A program made the position numbers and the translations under genes. From Planctomycetota bacterium (GTDB lineage Bacteria > Planctomycetota > Planctomycetia > Pirellulales > UBA7805): 21,598 nt of DNA. Shown one piece after another: positions 16,222 through 21,598 of the stretch (position 1 is the first letter of the stretch; the number at the start of each line of letters is the position of its first letter). The notes below the pieces were generated by a model. It had not been told where the DNA came from and did no database searches. It was given only the letters and a program-made list of their open reading frames with translations. The stretch covers positions 1 to 21,598 of the forward strand of contig JAUWIQ010000002.1 of NCBI GenBank assembly GCA_030605285.1. The letters are read 5' to 3'.

Positions 16222-16470
16222 TTAAGATGACGAAGATTTTTCAGTTTCCTCGATGTGCTTGACTGCTTCACCAATCGTTTGGATCTTCTCAGCCGCATCA
16301 TCTGGAATGTTGATATCAAACTCTTCTTCCAGTTCCATCACCAATTCTACGGTATCTAAGGAGTCGGCACCAAGATCGTTCACAAAATTCGTGTCGATGT
16401 TGACTTTTTCCTTATCCGCACCGAGCTGCTCCGCAACGATTTCGATCACTCGTTCTTGAACTGAGGCCAC
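16222..16470 (-). CDS. acpP: Acyl carrier protein
   Basis: It is 82 residues and acidic. The phosphopantetheine attachment serine is Ser37 in the motif [11 protein letters not shown]. The start is GTG at 16470, preceded by GGGAGGA with an 8-base spacer. ACP carries the growing acyl chain through FabD, FabG and FabF, all encoded next to it. The C-terminus ends in a run of four Ser. A candidate promoter and two stem-loops lie between it and fabG, so acpP-fabF may also be transcribed separately from the upstream genes, as is common for this very abundant protein. Confidence 0.97.
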   Translation of the reverse strand: MASVQERVIEIVAEQLGADKEKVNIDTNFVNDLGADSLDTVELVMELEEEFDINIPDDAAEKIQTIGEAVKHIEETEKSSSS

Positions 16471-16604
16471 CTGCTCTATCCTCCCAAGAGGTCGTGTTTC
16501 TGATTTCCCGATCCAACCGTGAATCGGACAAAAAGGCCAAAACTGGTGCCACGAGGGCCCCGATTGACGAATCTAAAATAGGCGTGCTTTCCAAGGGACT
16601 CACA

Positions 16605-16633
16605 GATATAACTTGTTTTCCCCTAGATGTCCA
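16605..16633 (-). promoter_or_regulatory. Candidate promoter of acpP-fabF
   Basis: On the minus strand TGGACA (16633-16628), a 17-base spacer and TATATC (16610-16605) match consensus at five and four of six bases. It lies in the 235-base gap between fabG and acpP, unusually long for this operon. Confidence 0.45.
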
Positions 16634-16648
16634 TAACGTTGTGTGCGG

Positions 16649-16671
16649 CCGTTTTGGCCACCGCAGCGGTG
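16649..16671 (-). terminator. Stem-loop pair downstream of fabG
   Basis: A 13-base dyad CACCGC-T-GCGGTG (16659-16671, written for the minus strand) is followed at once by GGCC-AAAAC-GGCC. They lie 35-57 bases after the fabG stop and before the predicted acpP promoter. There is no long T tract, so this may be a weak terminator, an attenuator or an RNA processing site. Confidence 0.3.
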
Positions 16672-16705
16672 CCTCAGCCAGACTGACTTCCCCTCCGCCA
16701 TCCCT

Positions 16706-17476
16706 TCAGCAGGTGAGCCCTCCATCGATCGGGATGGCCACGCCATTGATGTAGGCCGCGGCATCACTCGCTAGGAACAGGACCAGATCTGCAACCTCGT
16801 CAGCTTGCCCTAACCTGTTTGCTGGTATATTCTTTTTGAATTCTTTCATGACCCCCTCTCCCACCGCCTCGGTCATCTCACTGGCGATAATGCCCGGGGC
16901 GATTGCATTAACCGTGATTTTTCTTTTCCCCAATTCCTTAGCCACGGTCTTGGTCAGGCCCACCAAGCCCGCCTTGGAGGCCGAGTAATTGGCCTGTCCC
17001 TTGTTGCCAATCACCGCCCCCGAAACACTGGAAATATTGATTATTCGGCCAAAACGCTGCTGCATCATCGGCATCGTCACCGCACGGGTGAAGAGAAAGG
17101 CCCCGCGGAGATTCGTTTCCATCACCACATCCCAGTCCTCATCACTCATCCGGGGAATCAGCGTATCGCGCGTGATACCCGCATTGTTGACCAAAATGTC
17201 CAAATGCTCCCATTTTTCAACGACATCCTCCACAATCTTTTTTACACTCGCACTCTCAGCAACATTCCCCGGAAAAGCCTCTGCAGTACCACCCGCAGAC
17301 ACAATGGCCTGGACGGTCGTGGCGAGTTTTTCGACATTTCGGGCAACACAGGCCACTTTGGCACCCGATTGGCCCAATCTTAGGGACATCTCCTGGCCTA
17401 ACCCCTGCGATGCACCGGTGACAAGGGCAACTCTTCCGCTGAGGTCCACCGTGAATGATTTTTTCTCTTCGCTCAT
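16706..17476 (-). CDS. fabG: 3-oxoacyl-[acyl-carrier-protein] reductase
   Basis: FabG reduces 3-oxoacyl-ACP with NADPH. It is an SDR-family protein of 256 residues from ATG 17476, which has AGAAGGA 5 bases upstream; an in-frame TTG at 17497 would add 7 residues and is less likely. Seen: TGASQGLG (cofactor loop, from residue 20), NNAG (97-100), and the catalytic set Asn122, Ser150 (NISSVSG), Tyr164 and Lys168 (YSASK). The C-terminus IDGGLTC is of the usual FabG type. It starts 34 bases after fabD and belongs to the same transcript. Confidence 0.97.
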   Translation of the reverse strand: MSEEKKSFTVDLSGRVALVTGASQGLGQEMSLRLGQSGAKVACVARNVEKLATTVQAIVSAGGTAEAFPGNVAESASVKKIVEDVVEKWEHLDILVNNAGITRDTLIPRMSDEDWDVVMETNLRGAFLFTRAVTMPMMQQRFGRIINISSVSGAVIGNKGQANYSASKAGLVGLTKTVAKELGKRKITVNAIAPGIIASEMTEAVGEGVMKEFKKNIPANRLGQADEVADLVLFLASDAAAYINGVAIPIDGGLTC

Positions 17477-17510
17477 AACAGTCCTTCTATCTGCCAAGCC
17501 GATTATTTTG

Positions 17511-18416
17511 CTAACCGAGCGTGTGGCATGTGATTTTTCTTTGGATTCTCCGCAACAGCCCCCGCAATACGCGGCCTGGCCCTACCTCATAAAACTCTTC
17601 CATACCCATTTCTAATAACTGGAGCATGGAACCTTCCCATTGGACCGGCTCAACCACCTGCCGTGCCAAGAGCCTCCGAATCTGATCGGGGTCCTCGTGA
17701 ATCCTGCCATCAACATTCATCACAACGGGTATTTCCGGTGCCTGCACCGTCACCTCGGCGAGCACGGCCGCTACCCGTTCTACTGCGGATTCCATGATCG
17801 GTGTGTGAAATGCTCCCGCCACACTTAAGGGGATGACCTTCATGGCCCCCTTTTCAATTGCCAGCTTTTCCACACGCTCGCAAGCGGCACGACTCCCAGA
17901 AATGGCAATGTTTCCAGGGCAGAGATAATTGGCTCTTTGCAAAATATCACCTTCCGCTGCCTGCTCACATAGTTGCAACACCTCTTCGGGCTCAAGCCCT
18001 AAGATGCTGACCATACCACTCGGAGTCGCATCGGCCGCATCCTGCATTGCCGCGCCCCGCTCCTGAACCACACGCAGCCCGTCTTCAAAACTGAAAACTC
18101 CAGCAAACACAAGTGCAGAGTATTCGCCAAGACTCAATCCTGCAGTCGCCGAGCAGGATTCCACGACCTCCGGCTTCTCGGCCCGTAGAGATTCCAATAC
18201 GGCGAGGTTGGTAACAAACAGCGCGGGCTGGCTTACAACCGTTGAGTCAAGCTGCTCCTGAGGCCCCTCAAAACAGAGCTTGGCCAAATCATAGCCAAGC
18301 AGCTTACCGGCACGATCAAAAAGATTCCGTGCAGCAGGCAGTGCTTCGTAGACCTGTCGGCCCATCCCGACAGTCTGGGCACCCTGACCAGGGAAGAGAA
18401 ATGCCGTCTTACTCAA
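17511..18416 (-). CDS. fabD: Malonyl-CoA-acyl carrier protein transacylase
   Basis: FabD loads malonyl from CoA onto ACP. I choose TTG 18416 (301 residues, MSKTAFLFPGQGAQ), 7 bases after the rpmF stop. The GAGGA at the end of rpmF can serve as ribosome binding site, though the spacing is long. A TTG at 18440 would overlap rpmF and add 8 residues. Seen: GQGAQ oxyanion loop near residue 10, nucleophile Ser95 in GLSLGEYSAL, Arg120 in QERG for the malonyl carboxylate, and His204 in GAFHTP. These match E. coli Ser92, Arg117 and His201 in order and spacing. A rare TTG start is also used by infB in this window. Confidence 0.96.
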   Translation of the reverse strand: MSKTAFLFPGQGAQTVGMGRQVYEALPAARNLFDRAGKLLGYDLAKLCFEGPQEQLDSTVVSQPALFVTNLAVLESLRAEKPEVVESCSATAGLSLGEYSALVFAGVFSFEDGLRVVQERGAAMQDAADATPSGMVSILGLEPEEVLQLCEQAAEGDILQRANYLCPGNIAISGSRAACERVEKLAIEKGAMKVIPLSVAGAFHTPIMESAVERVAAVLAEVTVQAPEIPVVMNVDGRIHEDPDQIRRLLARQVVEPVQWEGSMLQLLEMGMEEFYEVGPGRVLRGLLRRIQRKITCHTLG

Positions 18417-18423
18417 CTTGCTG

Positions 18424-18603
18424 TTATTCCTCAATCGCAACCACGCTGCGGCCCATATACCAACCGCAATTGAGGCAGATCACATGCGTGGGCGACGCCG
18501 CACTGCACTTAGGGCAGTAACTAAGCTGCCTCGGTCGCCTGGCATCATGGCTGCGACGCTTGCCCGTACGTGAATTAGAATGTTTGCGTTTTGGCACGGC
18601 CAT
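18424..18603 (-). CDS. rpmF: 50S ribosomal protein L32
   Basis: This is a 59-residue gene, too short for default ORF lists. It begins MAVPKRKHSNSRTGKRR, the standard L32 start, and has a zinc ribbon of two pairs: Cys30-x2-Cys33 and Cys43-x2-Cys46. The ATG at 18603 has GAGGA 8 bases upstream. L32 is a small protein of the 50S subunit. In many bacteria rpmF heads the fatty acid operon as rpmF-plsX-fabH-fabD; here it runs directly into fabD, with only 7 bases between. Confidence 0.95.
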   Translation of the reverse strand: MAVPKRKHSNSRTGKRRSHDARRPRQLSYCPKCSAASPTHVICLNCGWYMGRSVVAIEE

Positions 18604-18775
18604 CGCACGATTCCTCTAACTTGTCCAGCCTAAAAAGGCAACGAAGACGACCGGCCAGCAAGGCGACCCTCTTTGTGTTTGTCCTCAAGTAACCAAGCCG
18701 GACATACTAACAAATCCAGACACGACGACGCAATGGGCCCTGCTCCCTGCGGCCTACAAACGTCCGCATTCCGGG
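18604..18775 (-). other. Gap between ruvB and rpmF
   Basis: This 172-base stretch should hold the promoter of the rpmF-fab transcript. The best candidate (TTGCGT, 17 bases, TTAGTA) is poor. I see no gene or stable terminator in it. Confidence 0.3.
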
Positions 18776-19855
18776 TTAGTCAAAGAGTGGCGTTTCCACT
18801 TCGTCACCCGTTGCAGCCGGTTCGGATGGAACCACCCCCAGGTGCTCAAAACCGGCTTCGGTCAGCTTGCGTCCGCGGGGCGTACGAACCACTAGCGCGC
18901 TGCGGAGCAAGAAGGGTTCGATTTCGTCGATCAGTGTATCGACCGGTACATTCATCGTGTAGGCAACCGCCTCAGCGCCCACCGGACCGCCCTGGAAAAC
19001 CCGCAGTATGGTCTCCAGATATTTACGGTCCTGGGTATCCAGCCCCACAACATCGATGCCCTGCATCGCCAGCGCATCGGCAGTCAGGGCAAGTGTGATA
19101 CAGCCATCCGCTTTACTGGTGACATAATCCCGCACCCATCGTAAACGATTGTTTGCCAATCTCGGCGTACCACGGCTTCGCTTGGCAATCTCCACGGTCG
19201 CCTCGTCGTCGATCCGCACACTCAGTTTTTCGGCATTCCGCAGGACAATCTCCGCAAGCTCCTCGACGCTGTAAAAATCAAGATGCTCCCGCATTTGAAA
19301 ACGATCCCTCAGCGGTGCCGAAAGCAGACCCGTTCGCGTTGTCGCTCCGATCAATGTAAACGGCTGGAGATTCATACAGAGCGTGCGTGCATTGACCCCC
19401 TCACCAAGCACAATGTCGACACGAAAATCTTCCATTGCCGGATAGAGAAATTCCTCGACCGTCTTGGGCAGGCGGTGGATCTCATCGATGAACAATACCG
19501 AACCCTCTTCGGCATTCGTCAAATACGGAATCAGATCTTTGGGCGCAGCCAAGGCGGCACCGCTGGCAATCTGAAAACCGACCCCGAGATCTCGGGGGAT
19601 GCAGGTGGCAAATGTGGTCTTACCGAGGCCAGGTGGCCCGTCGAAAAGAATATGGCCGAGCGGCTCGGCGCGTTTGGTGGAGGCATCCACCGCGATTTCA
19701 ATACGCTGGTAGACCTCCCGCTGCCCCACCATATCGGTCATGCGCTGCGGGCGCAGATTCCGGTCGTCGTCCTCCTCGGGAATTTCAGCTTGCGAGCGCA
19801 GATCCCGGTCATCGTCCGCAGGAACCTCACCTTGCAGAACCGGCTCACGGGCCAT
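18776..19855 (-). CDS. ruvB: Holliday junction DNA helicase RuvB
   Basis: RuvB is the AAA+ motor of the RuvAB complex that drives branch migration. ATG 19855 gives 359 residues; a GTG 12 bases upstream is less likely because GGGGG precedes the ATG by 5 bases. Seen: LRPQRMTDMVGQ, Walker A GPPGLGKT (73-80), Walker B FIDEIH (122-127), sensor 1 GATTR (170-174), arginine finger in PLRDRF (182-186), and sensor 2 in RGTPRLANNRLRWVRDY, which differs from the common RIANRLLRRVRDF. The C-terminal winged helix ends with TPRGRKLTEAGFEHLG. The first 40 residues contain a duplicated acidic segment, DDDRDLRSQ and DDDRNLRPQ. ruvA and ruvC are not adjacent. Confidence 0.96.
   Translation of the reverse strand: MAREPVLQGEVPADDDRDLRSQAEIPEEDDDRNLRPQRMTDMVGQREVYQRIEIAVDASTKRAEPLGHILFDGPPGLGKTTFATCIPRDLGVGFQIASGAALAAPKDLIPYLTNAEEGSVLFIDEIHRLPKTVEEFLYPAMEDFRVDIVLGEGVNARTLCMNLQPFTLIGATTRTGLLSAPLRDRFQMREHLDFYSVEELAEIVLRNAEKLSVRIDDEATVEIAKRSRGTPRLANNRLRWVRDYVTSKADGCITLALTADALAMQGIDVVGLDTQDRKYLETILRVFQGGPVGAEAVAYTMNVPVDTLIDEIEPFLLRSALVVRTPRGRKLTEAGFEHLGVVPSEPAATGDEVETPLFD
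19770..19835 (-). repeat. Imperfect internal duplication at the 5' end of ruvB
   Basis: Two related segments encode E-V/I-P-x-x-DDDR-D/N-LR-S/P-Q. At DNA level gcgcagat.ccggtc.tcgtcc is found twice, about 54 bases apart. Confidence 0.65.
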
Positions 19856-19890
19856 GGAAACCCCCACGGATTAGGCAATTAATCTCCGAA

Positions 19891-19904
19891 TACTGAGCTC
19901 AGTA
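19891..19904 (-). promoter_or_regulatory. 14-bp perfect palindrome upstream of ruvB
   Basis: TACTGAGCTCAGTA (its own reverse complement) lies 36 bases before the ruvB ATG, a position where an operator would act. The outer halves TACTG/CAGTA equal those of the E. coli LexA box, but the inner spacing is much shorter, so a LexA site is only a guess. Confidence 0.4.
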
Positions 19905-19905
19905 A

Positions 19906-19933
19906 ATCAGAACGGCCGAACGATCAGAACGGC
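19906..19933. repeat. Direct repeat next to the ruvB palindrome
   Basis: The 11-base atcagaacggc occurs at 19906-19916 and 19923-19933, 17 bases apart, just upstream of the palindrome relative to ruvB. Confidence 0.6.
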
Positions 19934-20006
19934 AGAGTCCTTGGTTCCATCGCGACTCGGCCTGCAAGCATGAGACCTCCTCCTAAGAGCATTGATTCGA
20001 TTCCAT

Positions 20007-20279
20007 TCAGCGAAGTGGAAGAGAAGATTTCGGTGGAATTCGTTCGTCGGCGAGGGGGGTTCCCCCAAGCGACTGGGGCCTCCAGGCACCGAACTGCTCC
20101 TCATCGACAGTCTCTAAACAAATCGGCTCGATCTTCCCCCAACGAATTTGAGGTGGGGTTTCTACTCTTTGCGGCAATCTTCGCTGGGTCATTTCCCAAG
20201 TCACCCAGGCCGCAGAAGCGAAATACAAAAAGATGATGACCGACATGCCACACAAAATCGGTTTCGAATAGCGTCGCAT
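20007..20279 (-). CDS. Small single-pass membrane protein, hypothetical
   Basis: It encodes 90 residues and I do not recognise it. A short basic N-terminus (MRRYSK) is followed by one membrane segment (about residues 8-28, PILCGMSVIIFLYFASAAW), then a charged, proline-rich outside part. The ATG at 20279 has AAAGG 5 bases upstream. It stands 183 bases after the large membrane protein and 151 bases before ruvB, on the same strand as both. It could be a short accessory protein of either; without homologues the call rests only on the membrane segment and the ribosome binding site. Confidence 0.5.
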   Translation of the reverse strand: MRRYSKPILCGMSVIIFLYFASAAWVTWEMTQRRLPQRVETPPQIRWGKIEPICLETVDEEQFGAWRPQSLGGTPLADERIPPKSSLPLR

Positions 20280-20462
20280 GGAAACCTTTCACATCCGTTT
20301 TCAAAACCGTACGCCTTTCCCACAATCACAGCGGGGAGCCATTCCCGAATTTCCGGGAAGGTACGTCGCAGATGAAATCCAATACTCCTCCGCCACCAAG
20401 ACAACCCAAACCGCATGCTACCGTATTTCTTCAGGAATCTGCGGCCCACGGGTGCCCGTAAT
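20280..20462 (-). other. Gap upstream of the small membrane protein
   Basis: This 183-base stretch has no gene I can support. An overlapping frame (start at 20416) could encode 71 residues, but it lacks a ribosome binding site and conserved character. Confidence 0.3.
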
Positions 20463-21598
20463 TCAGAGCATGCCAAACCGTTTGCGCAGCAACCACTCGC
20501 AGAGGAGCAACCCAACGAACAACAGGAGGATTCGCCAATTGTTCCAGAGTGGCAACGGGGGCAACGACGCAACTTGCACTGGCTTTCCCGGTGGCAATTG
20601 AGAAAAAACATCCTCCCTATCCGCGACCTCGTAGAATCGGCCGCGAGATTTCATGGCCGAGATTCGCAGCTGCTGCAGATCCAATTCTTTGCGGGCAGCC
20701 TCACCGGGTGGTGCAACGACCTGAAACATCACCGCTGCGGGAGTCTTTTCGAGCCCAGGCTTTGCGACCGTCACTTCGTAATTTCCCGTGGTCAGATTGG
20801 TCCGAGTCGATTCAAAAATCGCCCGACTGGCCGAACTCAGCTGCAGGGGTACCCGATAGCGGTTGCCTTCACCCTCAATGACGACCGCCACACCATTATC
20901 CTCAGCGGGGATGAGCCTTTCATCGAAGAAACGGACCCGCAGTTGCACCGGTTCGCCACGTTGATATTCCAATTTGTCGGCTGAAACTTCGACCCCTTTC
21001 TCGCCCAACAGTTTTGTGCGACTCAGATAGCGAATTGCCTGCCCCCAGTACCTCGCGTAGAGTGCATCCCCTGTACGAAATCGCCAGCGAGAGGTCTCGT
21101 CCGTCGCGTGCCAGAGTCCTTTGCCGGGGGGTACGTAGTAGGCCACGAAGACCGGGAGTTTCTGGCCTCCACTGCCCTTCCTCCTCGGATGCACAGCCAA
21201 AACCCGCGCACCCGGCTTGAGTTCTTCGGTAACAGTCATCCAGAAGATTTCCGGGAGGTTTTTCCAGATCACCTCTGTCTCGGCACGCGTATCACCAAGT
21301 TGCATGTGCGGGCTCGCCATCCCCAGGGGTGTCGGTGCAATGGGAAAGCCCTCGGCTAGCTCCTGATCGATCACGCCCGACTGCGCGCGGAAATCGATAG
21401 GCAAGAGTTCCGCAAGAGGCGTTGCTTCGTACGCCTGGGGGCGAAAGCGATTGCCTGCAAACATCAGCACTCCCCCCCCTTTTTCTTTGACAAAGGCAAC
21501 AATATTTTCCATGTCACGGTAGCTCATCAAATCGAGATTAAGATCACCAAGAATTAACACGGCGTACTGAAATAACTGCTGCCGACTAATCGGAAACA
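20463..21598 (-). CDS. Large membrane protein with glutamine-amidotransferase-like domain, C-terminal part
   Basis: The frame is open to the window edge, reading PISRQQLFQYAVLILGDLNLDLMSYRDMENIVAFVKEKGGGVLMFAGNRF, so the gene starts outside; about 378 residues are visible. The 'LF.Y.vlilGD...' and 'fV.e.GGG.l..aG' pattern is that of the class I glutamine amidotransferase-like fold found in large planctomycete membrane proteins, often with a von Willebrand A domain. Here the usual catalytic Cys is not visible in the G-G-V-L-M-F-A-G strand, so it is probably a structural domain. A beta-rich extracytoplasmic part follows (residues about 190-315), then one membrane segment near the C-terminus (WRILLLFVGLLLCEWLLRKRF). 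Such genes often accompany MoxR ATPases and DUF58 proteins upstream; those lie outside this window. Confidence 0.75.
   Translation of the reverse strand, partial: FPISRQQLFQYAVLILGDLNLDLMSYRDMENIVAFVKEKGGGVLMFAGNRFRPQAYEATPLAELLPIDFRAQSGVIDQELAEGFPIAPTPLGMASPHMQLGDTRAETEVIWKNLPEIFWMTVTEELKPGARVLAVHPRRKGSGGQKLPVFVAYYVPPGKGLWHATDETSRWRFRTGDALYARYWGQAIRYLSRTKLLGEKGVEVSADKLEYQRGEPVQLRVRFFDERLIPAEDNGVAVVIEGEGNRYRVPLQLSSASRAIFESTRTNLTTGNYEVTVAKPGLEKTPAAVMFQVVAPPGEAARKELDLQQLRISAMKSRGRFYEVADREDVFSQLPPGKPVQVASLPPLPLWNNWRILLLFVGLLLCEWLLRKRFGML

Noticed and set aside
16412..16603. Small minus-strand frame upstream of acpP
   Set aside because: It overlaps the acpP start in another frame and contains the predicted promoter and leader; no coding character.
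19891..19904. Confident LexA (SOS) box call
   Set aside because: Only the outer TACTG/CAGTA halves match; the spacing of the true box is longer, so I list it as a palindrome only.
20201..20416. 71-residue minus-strand frame overlapping the small membrane protein
   Set aside because: Cys-rich and unlike any family; no ribosome binding site; overlaps the better supported frame at 20007-20279.

Overview
The window looks like a chromosomal segment of a planctomycete, probably a Pirellula/Rhodopirellula-type bacterium. This is an inference, not a database result. It rests on moderate GC, several exported or lipoprotein families I can place only loosely, a single DUF11-type domain protein, a RuvB with an unusual sensor-2 segment, and the C-terminal end of a large glutamine-amidotransferase-like membrane protein. 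No plasmid, phage, transposon, CRISPR array, rRNA or tRNA was seen. No gene-free stretch exceeds about 240 bases.

Left part (1-5964, mostly + strand). The window opens inside a histidine-phosphatase gene that meets, end to end, a minus-strand exported protein of unknown function. Then follow three envelope genes in a row: a proline/glycine-rich lipoprotein, a shorter exported paralogue of it, and a lipoprotein ending in a DUF11-like domain. The last two overlap by ATGA and are probably co-translated. A class I/II PLP aminotransferase closes this half.

Central part (6158-11996, - strand). A translation/transcription operon reads nusA-infB-rbfA, driven by a good sigma70-type promoter (TTGACA, 17 bp, TATGCT) with a structured leader of about 130 nt. 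rimP, the usual gene before nusA, is absent. Downstream of rbfA, and possibly in the same transcript, lies an unusual gene. Its N-terminal part resembles a catalytically dead HhH-GPD (endonuclease III) domain, and its C-terminal part is a lysine-rich histone H1-like tail.

Right part (12023-21598, - strand). The lipid genes read rpmF-fabD-fabG-acpP-fabF, without the plsX and fabH that often sit between rpmF and fabD. Beyond fabF are a secretin-like exported protein and a second ketoacyl-synthase homologue whose active-site Cys is Glu and whose second catalytic His is Asn. It therefore resembles a chain-length-factor partner more than an enzyme. Upstream of rpmF are ruvB, a likely small membrane protein, and the truncated large membrane protein at the window edge.

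The strongest candidates for something undescribed are the dead synthase with an inverted repeat over its predicted promoter, the dead HhH/H1-like fusion, and the three-gene envelope cluster. Four genes also carry short in-frame tandem repeats (15-bp units in three minus-strand genes, 21-bp units in the lipoprotein).
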